Positions 12,321-23,230 of a stretch of DNA of 64,000 nt are shown here, piece after piece. Position numbers and translations under genes: made by a program. Positions within the stretch are counted from its first letter, which is position 1. Each line of letters begins with the position of its first letter. The notes under the pieces were generated by a model. It saw only the letters and a list, made by a program, of their open reading frames with translations. It was not told where the DNA came from and searched no databases. The DNA comes from Hymenolepis diminuta (taxonomy: Eukaryota; Platyhelminthes; Cestoda; Cyclophyllidea; Hymenolepididae): positions 669,655-733,654 of the forward strand of contig CAADRB010000028.1 of NCBI GenBank assembly GCA_900708905.1, in the 5' to 3' direction.

Positions 12321-15300
12321 GTAAGCACCATCTTGGTAATTTTTGGCTTTCGATTAACGAAATGTTATGCACAACTATGTTATTTTTTCGCATGCAGTTG
12401 ATCTTAACAACTAATATCCTATTCTTCATTGTTACCTACTTTGATGTATAGACATCTTATGAAAATTTCGTAGTGCTGGAAAAAAACAAATGTGAAAGCA
12501 ATCTAGACGTTAGTACTGACCGCTTTCATCAAGGCAGTCTTTTCGTTTGTTGCCTAACAATACTCATTATTTAATTTATACATTACGTTCTAATTCATAT
12601 GTACTCATTAATTGAAAACAACCTAATGTTAAGGTAACAAAGATGTACTTTCACTTTCACAATACGTGCTTGTGAACGCCTATGCCACGATTCCTATACG
12701 CATTCCCGTTAGCTTGTTGGGTGTGTTGGCAAATTAAAGTGAAAAATGCTTAAATCATGTGTATTAGATTTTTCCAGGATGTAAAAAGCTATCCATTTCT
12801 GGACAGAGTTTTCACTGCTATGACTATCATTAAAATCTTCAAATCCATTTGTCTCCCAGTTTGATCTACATAGTGTAAGAGAGGAAGGTAATCTCTCTTT
12901 CCACCGTCCTTCTGTTAACAGCTATTAAGAAGCATAGTTGACTGAATTTATACCGACTAGAATCTAACCAATGACCTTTGACACATTGAACTTCTAATAT
13001 TCTTACTCCAAGTATATTCATCTTTTTAGTAAAGCTATAAATATAGATTCGTACCAATGTATTGTGTGAATGTATTAAAATATATTTAATAGTTTAGTAT
13101 ATGCATTTGGTTTAGATTTCACCTATTTGTCAGGTGTTTAAATATTCAAAATAGGAAATCTCGTGTTTCGTGGTAGATTGCATTAAAATCTTTGAAACTC
13201 TGAGTAAGTAAATTATGTTGTTTGATTTCAGAAGGAGGGGCTCGTTTTAATAATCATCCTTTTACTCTGTTCTCATAGTAAAGTGGTATAAGATAGTTAC
13301 GTTTCTTGTCCTAGCCTTTATTGACCAGAATGAATTTGGATTATTTGTTAAAGTACACTTCGTAACACTTCTAAAATTCATTATCTACAACAGTATAAGT
13401 CTTTTTCAAAATAGGTGATGGCAATTTACAAAAAAAGCATATGTGTGTAATCTGACTGATAACTGTAAACAATATTTGTTATTTCAACGTAGTTAATATT
13501 TATGATATAATACTTATTATTAATTTGGCAGTGGTTTTGAAGCAATTCATCAGAATACTGGTTTGAGCTGACGTTGACATTTTATCAGTTCACTTAATGT
13601 GCTCTGCCATGAAAAGAAGATTTGTATAATCCAGGTCTCGATAATTGAAGTCGATGCATCTCATGTTTAGAGTCAAAGCAGACCAACAATATATAAACCC
13701 AATAAATCTCCACACAGCAACCAGAAATCGAGTGTACTCCAAAACTACAAAGCTTACTGGTATTGATAAACAGAAGTACAACGAAAGATGGAGAGGACGT
13801 CCAATTTGTCAATTCCTTTCCACAGCATCTATCTTCTTTTTATAAGCGAGCCATAAATCTATTCCAATTAGACATATACATATATATCGGACCTCTTGCT
13901 GCTTTGAATGATGAGTGTTTCCGGTATTCATTCGGACCGCTTCAATGCACCCAATTTATCAATCTCAATTACACACCGATTGGCTTTCACTTGGTGACGT
14001 CAATTTATTCATCTCTATTTATAACTGATGTTGCTATTGAATGATGGCTTATTATAGTTTATTAAGATGAGTTGCTTGGAGTAGACAATGTTTACTCCCA
14101 AGCTTAACAGTATATACCATTATATTCGATTTATCTGGGTTCATTGAAATTTTAAAATAAAGAAAATCTCTCATAATTTAATTAATTAGTAAAGGAATAC
14201 TACTGGTCGGAACAAAGCACAATCAACCTTGATGAGGTTCTTGAGAACTTTAAGGTTATAAGAATTGAATTTCAGCACATTTTGGTTAAATCCGAATTTA
14301 CCAGCTGAAGGTTCCGTAGATTTTAATGTAGTATTCCGCGAATCTGAATAATTAAGAGTTAACTTAATTAAATTACAAGAAATTCAACGTGAAAGCAAAA
14401 CATGTTCGCACAAATAACTCAAAATGAATCTATCTTATGCAAGATCTTGACATGTGAGTAAACAATTTTCCTTCAAGGAGAAAGCCAAAATAGAGGGTTA
14501 GGTTATAGGAAATTGAAAAAGTGAGATTTATTAATGGATTAATTTTTCATTTGCTCTAGGGGGTAAATAGATGGAATCAAGCGAAGAGGAGGAATTTAAT
14601 AATCATATCTTTGTGATATAATGACTCTGTATAAAGAATATTTTATATAGATTATTTAAAAAATCGTCGAAAGTATCATTCATATACGCAGTTCAGAACA
14701 TATTCTTATGAAACCCATAGAAGCTTTTCTCGTTTTTTGTTGGTCTTCACAATTATACAAAAGTGACAATTTATATTTTGATCCCTTTGGAAATTTAGAT
14801 ATTCAAAAATTTGCAGTATAAGCAGTTTTCGCGGCAAGTGCCTAAATATTTTTAACGCTTCTAGAATGCCTCCAAAATTAAACCACTAACCACAAATTCG
14901 TGTTTAAACTGTCAGCACCAATATACCCATAGTCAAAGGTCTGAAACATGGCCGAATTTACCTATTCAAGTAAGGTATAAAAAAGGACTGAGTTTCGAGG
15001 ATCTGTTTCATACATACAACTTATAAGCAGAGTAGGAGCAGTAGAACATATTCAATTCGAAAAACCGCTGCAAATATGCCAAGTAATACTTCAAATTTCG
15101 GCATGTTCCTATTGAACATCATCAGCTAAAAGATAGCAGATGATACTGAGTTGATATTTTTGCTATTCACGCGATAAGGATATAAATATGCTCAATAAAT
15201 TTTACTCAAATTTAATATTTTTGGACATTAAGAACATTCGCAGTGCATCCATTTGGTTGTCCTAAACTTTAATGTCGAAATATCGTAGCATCAACGTGTC

Positions 15301-17273
15301 GGATCAGAGTGCACCAGTTATTTTATGGGCCCAGACCAAAGAATGTACGGACGCAATTCATCAACGAGTAAATCTGATTACTATGGACATAAGCAGTAAG
15401 CCCTAAGTAATTCCATGGATTCTTGATGCGCAAGAATTAATCAAACTTAGGACATGTTTCAAATGAATAAGGAATTATTGAAGTCTTGAAAAAATGGATT
15501 CGTTGTTGATTGCTTATGCATTTAGTACTATTACAGGTTAATTGATGTTGCTATAGCCTAGCCTAACGTTTGTAATAGTTTGCTTGGTGTTATAAATCTC
15601 TGGCATATGGCGATGAGTTGGTGTTTAGCTGAGGAAGTAAATTTGGTTTTCCGCTGGTATATCGGCCAAAATGTCTATATGATAATCCGAGATAAGGAGA
15701 TCGATGTTCCTTAGTGGATTGTCAATCGCTTTGGCTAATTCTTGCCAACAAGAGAGGTGGTGAAAGGTGGGTATCTCATAAGAGTGACTTTGGGTGACTG
15801 AATTTGTTTCAAAATACTTTTTGGGTGCAACAGATCAAGAAAATATGTATTTTATATTAAGTAATGAAGATCAATTTGGAGCTATTTACAGTTAATTTTA
15901 TTCGAGCTACAATATGTTAGGGACGGCACTACTCAGCAAGTAAAAATATAGACCTCTGAACTTACCTAACTTGACGAGTTTAAATAATTATTAATAATAG
16001 TACTATTATACACAAAAATGGATAAGGTGAAGATATGATTATCAAGGTTAGAATATAATTATAAAAATTGATGAATATTTTTCTTGACGAAACAGGCATT
16101 ATATTTATATTTTAATTCCATTATTATTGGAATATTGACTGTATCTTACATTGTTTATTTGAACTAATACGAATTACGGTAAACACTGGATAGTTTGAGT
16201 TGGATTTGAATAAGTCTTCGCCATAACAATAAGAACTTGTGTTTTTCCTCTTTCCGGCTGAGATATCGGCTCGCAAATAATAAAATTTCCTTAAAAACAA
16301 ATAAATTATTGAAAAGAAGTCCATTAATTATCGATTTAATTAAGTATTTCCGAGCGTAAACCACATACTTCATTCCTCGGGCATTGGAGTATCAGTTAAT
16401 GGAATTCTACGCCAGAGCGTAAACGTACAATTTTACCACTGATGCAGTTATCGACTTAATTCTTGGCTGACCAGGTAGTCAGTTATTTTAAACTTTTTTG
16501 TTAGCTAAAAGCTGCATATGAGCGGAGGTACCGTTATTTTAGCTGCATGCATTCTTCCTTCTTGCTTCTGTTCTTCTTTTCCTTAGAGTCTGAGAAATCA
16601 AAGTTCTTTGTAAAATCAATGTGCTCATTTTTATGAGAGTGAATGGGAAACTTTCCAATCTGATTCATTTATTGGAAATGATCTGAAAATTCTGTGTTTG
16701 TCGCTTAATGTGCTATTCATCTACTTAGCTTCATAATCCCAGGTAGCTTAGGTAAATATTTTTGAAACTTTGCATTGGGGATTTGCATATATGTTACAAA
16801 ACGACAAGGCTGAGAATAACCTGTTAGACGGGTAGTTTTGTCATAAAATTTTTTGTTTATATTTGCGAAAAGATGTTAATGGGTTTCCACGAGCAATTTT
16901 TCTCGAAGTGAGATTTGGTCGGCAACTTTTCATCAAAATTTCTCAGCATTTCACTTGATACCGATATGGAGTTTTGAATTACCATTTTTTTGTTCTTTTT
17001 AGGAAAAATTCACATTCTTTCTAGGGGAATTCTAACAGTTAAAAATATCATTTAGAATTGCATTAATTTCTTAAGCTTTTGAGGCTGTAAGTTCATGAAG
17101 AGGAAAAGAAAACTTATTTTTGCGATATTTCAATGTGCTGTTTCTGATTAGTAATATAGCACATTTCTAGAAATTATATTTTAAGCTTTTGTTTGGTTCC
17201 TTAATATGACTTCTTAAAAGTTTATGAGTCTCCATAAAAATAGATTTAGTAAAAACATTAAAACCGTGCAGTT
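12321..17273. other. Gene-poor stretch
   Basis: About 5 kb of AT-rich sequence with no recognised gene or RNA. A small imperfect hairpin lies at 15118-15144. Open frames at 13590-14044 lie on both strands at once and carry no recognisable domain. Confidence 0.4.
15118..15144. repeat. Short imperfect hairpin
   Basis: Arms ATCATCAGCTA (15118-15128) and TAGCAGATGAT (15134-15144) pair at 10 of 11 positions around a 5-base loop. It is too short to be a typical microRNA precursor, and no function is evident. Confidence 0.5.
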
Positions 17274-17516
17274 CATAACGCTACCAAGGCTAATCGGAGA
17301 AATCTCACGTGCGCTAGAACATTCTGGAAAGTGTGGTATGTAACCGATCGCGTAGCGAATAAGCGCGGACGTGTGTGCTGAGGCCTCCTCAGCCAATCAG
17401 CAATCAATATCCCTGCAGCCTAGCGTTGTTATGCTTTTGGCTGAGTAATAAACCCTCTTCACTCAACATCTTTCTTGTTCTTACTGCTTTGGGCATAGCC
17501 TAGCAAATTTTGGGAG
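17274..17516 (+). repeat. Interspersed repeat, copy A (inverted partner at 18601-18850)
   Basis: This GC-richer block starts with CATAACGCTACCAAGGC and ends near TAGCCTAGCAAATTTTGGG. Read on the opposite strand, 18601-18850 gives the same sequence at roughly 70% identity by eye: both ends match closely, and the shared interior includes ACATTCTGG and CTCAGCCAATCA. It could be a short interspersed element, a MITE, or one arm of a fold-back element whose outer ends are the ATAACGCTACC termini. No transposase is visible between the arms. Confidence 0.65.
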
Positions 17517-18600
17517 CAAGTTTGCAATAGAGGATTCCGCTAGAGGCTTATTGGATTACTTAGGAGGATTACTTAGGTGTAGAAAAAAGGTCTATTGGTG
17601 TAGCATCCGCTACAAACCCATGGTGAAGTAAAATGGAGATCGGCAACGGCTAATTCTAGGTTTGAGCAAGATGCACTCATATCTAATTAAAAAATCCTTC
17701 TCTGATAAGATGTGGCGACACAATTTGTATTTTGCTGATTATAACTACGTTTCTCTTGAGTGAATCGCCACGTCAGCTAATGAGCATCTGACAGGAAGGC
17801 AATTCAGTTCTTCGAAGCCCGTAAGCTTTACCTCTCACGCATTTGATTATCGAATACTGGGTTTTCACACCCGTGTCTGGGAATGAGATTTCGTCACCGT
17901 TGCAATTATTGACTAAAAAGGCAGCCTAAGAATTCCATATAGCGAAGGTGTCTATATTAAATTGAAGAAGGCCAGTGATGAGTTACGACTGTTTACAACT
18001 TTTCGAATATTAATGTACATCATGTGAAGTCTGTGAAGTTTCATATGTAACTAATATATGTCTTCTAAAATTTACTTGAAAATCTCAACTAAGAAGGAGG
18101 AATCTTTTTGGTGAGGTTCCTTATCTATTCCTTTTTATCTGAATTCGAGCTAATAACCAATATTTCTAGGTACACTGGTACTTACTTTGAATGTAGCACC
18201 ACTATAAATCAATCAAGGTTTGTTAATTGCTAGAATGGGGAATAAACCATCTCCGCAAGTGCTGAGGTACTTTTGATAGTCTATTTGTCATTCTAGACAT
18301 CGAGTTAATCAGAATAACTCAGGGTTAGGTCATCGGTGTTAATAATTGTCATCTATAATCAATTTAACATCCAAAGGGTTGACTGATCGCTAATGTGGAG
18401 TTCAGTCCGTCAAAACTGATAATGCGTAATAAATTAGTGAAATTAGGAGGATATTTAGGGGAGCGAATATTAGTGGAATTTTAAAATAAAGAAGTAGTTT
18501 TAAAAATGATTGCAACTAATGCTAAATGAATAGGCCCCCGTTTAAATATTAGTAATCATCTTAGAAGTCTAACTAGTTTCAGAGACTTCTGTACAAATTA
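17517..18600. other. Spacer between the inverted repeats
   Basis: About 1.1 kb between the two inverted copies. I see no long open frame, no transposase motif and no RNA gene. Confidence 0.5.
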
Positions 18601-18850
18601 CCCCCAAAATTTGCTAGGCTACGTCCAAAGTAATGGGAACTCCGAAAATATCATGTGGAGGAAGTTATAGTGCAAATTTTGGTAATTGCGAGTACAATTA
18701 ACTCTACCCTGCACGAATATGGATCATTGATTGGCTGAGAAGCCTTTACACTCACATCTCCGCTTGCTCGATATGCAATCGGTAGCACGCTGCATTTCCC
18801 AGAATGTTAGTGCACTCAAGATCCCTTTGGTCAGCCTTGGTAGCGTTATC
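18601..18850 (-). repeat. Interspersed repeat, copy B (inverted relative to 17274-17516)
   Basis: The reverse complement starts GATAACGCTACCAAGGCT, shares CTCAGCCAATCA and ACATTCTGG with copy A, and ends with TAGCCTAGCAAATTTTGGG. The similarity stops at the inner ends, where the sequences diverge. Beyond the shared ATAACGC ends I see no clear target-site duplication. Confidence 0.65.
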
Positions 18851-19017
18851 ACACCACAGCACTCCCTTCTGAAGTATTATTAGATAGCTAAAAGGTGGTA
18901 AAAACGCTCGGTAATTAGATGCTGTATATATTTTGCCAGTCGAGAAGGGGAGGTAATCATTTCACCCTGACGACTACTAGAAGTCTTGGATTGAAAATGC
19001 AGGAAGCTGGAGTGGTG

Positions 19018-19065
19018 GGATATGCAGTATCTTTGGATGAAGGATGTGCAGTATCTTTAGGAAGC
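19018..19065. repeat. Two-copy 24-bp imperfect tandem repeat
   Basis: The unit GGATATGCAGTATCTTTGGA plus four bases is followed directly by a close second copy beginning GGATGTGCAGTATCTTTAGG. Confidence 0.75.
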
Positions 19066-19605
19066 TGTTAATATTTTTGATATTAAGAGCGATACGAAAC
19101 AGAAAAATTATTATTGAAAAAGACCACCGAAGAAAAAGAATGAATTGACCTTTCTAATGAGCGGAGGGTAGTATGGAAATAATTTTCTCAGGAATCTAGA
19201 CAATGAATATTGCGAATGAAAATGTTTAATACTAAGCAGCGAATTCATCTCCAGCAATTCTGCAGACTATTCCTTCTATCAGTATGCACTGCAATAACAT
19301 AATAGTGGAAGAAGAATGAAGCAACCAGCTGAATGATTCATTGAGGTCTGCTAGAAGAGAGGGAGGAGACCAGTAGAGATGTGGTGGTCTGTAGGTGCTG
19401 GTGGATGCCAAGGGTGCAGCGAATGACAGATATAGTGAATAATGCGTGGGTTTACAGAGAAAGCATAATAGTTTAGGGTAAGACCAATTGCGGCTTGTCG
19501 ACATGTTAGGTCAAACTGACTTAGTGAGATGATAGCGTCGAGTGTTCTGTGCTAATGTGGTTCAGATTACTTAATTGTAGATCTTGATGACGCACGAGAG
19601 TCTCA

Positions 19606-19629
19606 AGTGTAGAACCGAGTGTAGAACCG
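19606..19629. repeat. Two-copy 12-bp tandem repeat
   Basis: AGTGTAGAACCG occurs twice in a row. A further partial copy (GTGTAGAA) follows about 12 bases later. Confidence 0.75.
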
Positions 19630-20263
19630 GGCTGACACAGTGTAGAAAACTGCTGCATAAATATGCAAAAATTTCCCAATTAAAGCCCAAAAATCAACCA
19701 AACCAGAAATCTTTTAAAGCTCCGACTTTATTAATAACTATTTTTTATTGCCTTTTATATGCATAACTTACAGAACGAGTTAACTCCCCTCGATATTCAG
19801 AGACATTTTCACAAATGAAATTGTATTTTCACCCGATTTGTAAAATAATTAATAATAGCGAATTTATTGAACACAATAGTTCATTTAATTTCAGTGATAA
19901 AAGCCGGCTCAAAATTGTTAGAGGAAATACATTTCACGAATGGAAAGAGATAGTCAAAACAGTGTATGTGTCACGCACACACATTTCAAGGAACAGCGGT
20001 AACAGATTGATAAAACTTCAACGAAAAACTGTTGCGCATAAATGTGAATGGTTATGAAGCAGGTTGAACCGGATTTAAGTACCAAATTTTGCCTCAAACA
20101 GTTTTGCTGTGGGCGAAACCTGTAACAAGAACTGGATATGAGTGTTTATAGATTGATTGATTGAGATTGAACATGAGCAATGCTGTTTTTTAAAATATTG
20201 TGAAAGGCAGCGAAATATAGTTTTCTCCACCAAAGATATCAACTCCTCTATACTAGCTCAGCA

Positions 20264-20365
20264 ATGGCGCCATTCTTCCTCCTTCTCATTTCTCCTCTCT
20301 TTTCACATTTCATCTATTTTATATTCCATTCTCTTCACCATTTCTACTGTAACCCACATAAGTAG
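20264..20365 (+). CDS. Possible signal-peptide exon (small open frame)
   Basis: An ATG with G at -3 and +4 opens a 33-codon frame beginning MAPFFLLLISPLFS, which has the shape of a secretory signal peptide. It lies about 500 bases upstream of the unnamed Cys-rich gene and could be its first exon. However, the GT sites inside it give phases 1 and 2, which do not fit the phase-0 acceptor at 20786, so an extra exon would be needed. It may equally be chance. Confidence 0.2.
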   Translation: MAPFFLLLISPLFSHFIYFIFHSLHHFYCNPHK

Positions 20366-20786
20366 CATACATATTCTGTGAATGACGTTCAATAAGCTAT
20401 TAACGATACTGAGGTATGTGTCGATATCGCGGCGACCGTTCTGGTCCCTTCTCTGTAAGTAGCCCTTACTATTGACGATATTTTTCAATTCCCCAACAAG
20501 GATTTATTCTACAATTATATTATAATTACCAACGGGTTCTCTGCATCGACCAAACCGACCTGGGATTCTTCTGATGCTGTTGAATGCTCCCTTACCGAAC
20601 ATAGATTCACGCCTACTCTTCGCTTCTTTCTAAATTACTATGAATAATAAATGATTAGTGAGATTAATGAGCATTTTCTTTGAGTTGAACAGAAGAAGAT
20701 AGTATCTACTTGGCTACCGCTCATGTCCGCGATATTGAGACTCACGTCTGGGCCGGCTACGATTACTCACTATCTACTTCTCACAG

Positions 20787-21366
20787 GGTGGTCAATGCAC
20801 CAACATCCAGAGCAATGAGTTTACATTTCTCTCTTTTCATTATTTGTATTTTTATCAATGCTTGGCTCCCAGTACAGGCACATAACCTGGATTTCTTATG
20901 TTCTCTCTTTCCCTCGCAGACTGCATTCGGCCCCAACTCTCAAGCCCTGTTGAGATTGACGATGCTGGCAAATCCAAGATTGTCTGCACTATCCAAGAAA
21001 AATGTTCTCAATGTCCATCAGTAAGTTCAAAACCCTCCCCCGGATACACTGCTTGCCTATTACTTTATTAAAAGAACTGTGGTGAAATTCTGTGGCTGTT
21101 TCGCGTTCCACTTGTAGAGCATCATCATGATCGTGACTACAAAGCTCCCTAATGGAGTGGACTATCGTATTCCTGTCATCATAGTTCCTGTTATTGAAAT
21201 GGCAATCTTAATGACTAATGCCTTAATTTTGCTGCTTTCAGGGGCTGAGATGGACGATGAGGCTCATTTCTTAAAGACGACCTGTAGAGGACCCAATAGT
21301 GAGGAGTTCTTCGTTTTCTGCTCTACTCTTGGCTCCTTCCTCTCCTACGTCATCAACTGGGACTAG
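20787..21366 (+). CDS. Small Cys-rich protein, 5' end unresolved
   Basis: Four segments join in phase: 20787-20871, 20920-21020, 21118-21166 and 21242-21366 (stop TAG). The introns would be only 48, 97 and 75 bases. The best-supported part starts NCIRPQL and runs through VEIDDAGKSKIVC, EKCSQCPS and KLPNGVDYRAEMDDEAHF, then TTCRGPNSEEFFVFC to a hydrophobic-ending tail. The acceptors at 20919 and 21241 and the GTAAGT donor at 21021 are strong; the donors at 20872 and 21167 are weaker. Seven or eight cysteines in about 120 residues suggest a disulphide-bonded extracellular domain. I do not recognise the family. A competing frame over 20815-21024 encodes a convincing signal peptide (MSLHFSLFIICIFINAWL) but then runs to a stop without the cysteine pattern. 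Confidence 0.4.
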
Positions 21367-23230
21367 TCGGCTTTAATCACTGAGTTATTGTATTCCATGA
21401 ATTCACTATTGTTAATTATATTACGAATTGGATGAAAACGCAATTTTTTGCGGAAATGTTCCTGAACATCGGGAGGAGTTAACTAGTTCTGTAAGTCATG
21501 CAAATTGGGATGATGAAATAGAAGTTGATTGTGAAGTCAAAATGACAACAGTTTCTTACTTCATTTGATTATTTCGATTTCGATTGTGCACTTTTTACTT
21601 AAAATACACATTTCACAGCTAGAGGTCCTAATATTTCCGAGTTTGGACTTTAGAATTTGTTCCCAGATTTCTGTGTTGTCCAGTGCTTACTGACCTGATC
21701 ATTGTTTGAATGATTTCCAGATCTTTAGCTTCATGGAACTGATAGCTTCACAATTATACTTCCTGTTACAAGTAAGCTGCGCTCGTATCATTAATTTTAG
21801 TTAAACGATAATAATGAGATTCACTAATAGTCAATCAGATATTCAGGTGAGTCTACTGAGCCACAAGAGTAGAGCTTTCTGTTGCTTCAAAAATGATTCC
21901 AGTATTAAGTTACTAATGTTTAAACCTGGGATGGTTACACATCCTATGCCACTATATTACCAGCTCCATTGGTTCCCAAGGTCAGAAGACTTAAGAGTAA
22001 TTGAAGACGTTATTTTTTTCAAGTCATATACAAGACTGTGCCTCATGAACAAAACGGAGATTTTAGGACATATTCAATGTTCTAGACTTAAGGCAGAATA
22101 TAAAAATCTTATGGAATCGGCCAAAAGTATGACAAGTGACACATCAAATTCATTTGCTACCATTTTCGGTATTGATGGCCAGAAAATGAATAAGTCTAAT
22201 TAATTTGATATTCGTTGAGTACTTTAGTATCTGAAAATGGGTTACCGTGTTAACAATCTGTAAACAAATTTTGAGTGAATTTTAGCAGAGCCACACTTAA
22301 AATAATGGTGGGGAGGTAGGTACCTAATCATGAAGAATTATACCATCTTCATAATTAACGAGTATCAATCCCTTCCTTACCCAAGGCCAACCGATATCTT
22401 AATTCTCTTCTTCGCTTTACTCCTACCTATACCTCTATGACTATGACACACATTTATTCTTCCTGAGCGATCGGCTCATCTTAATAATGGTGATCAACTT
22501 TAGGGTTAAGGAACGATTTACTAGGAGTATAGTCCCTGAGATTCTCAGCGCTTATATTCTTGCACTTCTTACAAAATTCGAGGAATGTATTGAACCAGTG
22601 TAGTATATAAAAAAATATTATTTGAATTTGGCTAAATTGCGCAACTTCTAAGAATAATAGGCTCGTGATACTGAAGATGGTATTAAGCATGCAGTCGCAA
22701 TATAATTTTGAAAAGTTTCTTAACAAACGTGAAGAGAGGATCCCTAATACATTCAATCATGTGGACAGTACCAGACATACATTCTGTGTATTATTCTTGC
22801 CTTTCATTTAATTCTATAATACTTTGCTGTGATGAATTTGAATACAGACCAATGGAGAGGCTATGCATCCAGGTCCGCGCGAATAAGAATGCTAAAACAG
22901 GATTGCTCCAACCCACTAAGGTTAACTGATCTACTACATATATTTTAGTGCTGACGACTAGAAGTTGATACCAGTTTAATCGTCTTCCTATTTTCTTCAA
23001 ATCCAATTAACCATCGGGCTTATGAATATCTTCATTGTGCAATGCGCAAAACAACTGCAACGTGCCGTAATAGACTTATATGGATAATTACAGAACTTGT
23101 AAACATCCAGTAATGCAAGCTATTCTAGTCATAAACATTTGCCGTTCTTGTAAACAAGACGTAAACTTTCCAATTTAGGCATAACTACCAGGTATTTAAA
23201 CAAGGCTTGATAACTCTGGCCCCGATCAGA
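21367..23230. other. Intergenic stretch between Cys-rich gene and ribokinase
   Basis: No supported gene. The 129-codon open frame at 21814-22203 (+) has no recognised domain. Its phrase YQLHWFP faintly recalls a motif in some LINE reverse transcriptases, but nothing else supports that. Confidence 0.4.

Larger units (their letters stand above)
18851..20263. other. Gene-poor stretch with short tandem duplications
   Basis: No gene is recognised. It holds two short tandem duplications listed separately. The open frame 19232-19504 (-) has a Ser/Pro-rich translation without known motifs. Confidence 0.4.

Noticed and set aside
12058..12429. 123-codon minus-strand frame
   Set aside because: Overlaps an exon-like segment on the other strand, with no recognisable motif; probably random.
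17270..18850. Long open frames inside the inverted repeat pair that could be a transposase
   Set aside because: No frame longer than about 60 codons and no catalytic-motif pattern between the arms.
21814..22203. 129-codon frame with a LINE-like phrase (YQLHWFP)
   Set aside because: No reverse transcriptase or endonuclease motifs, no poly-A tail or target duplication; one short phrase is not enough.
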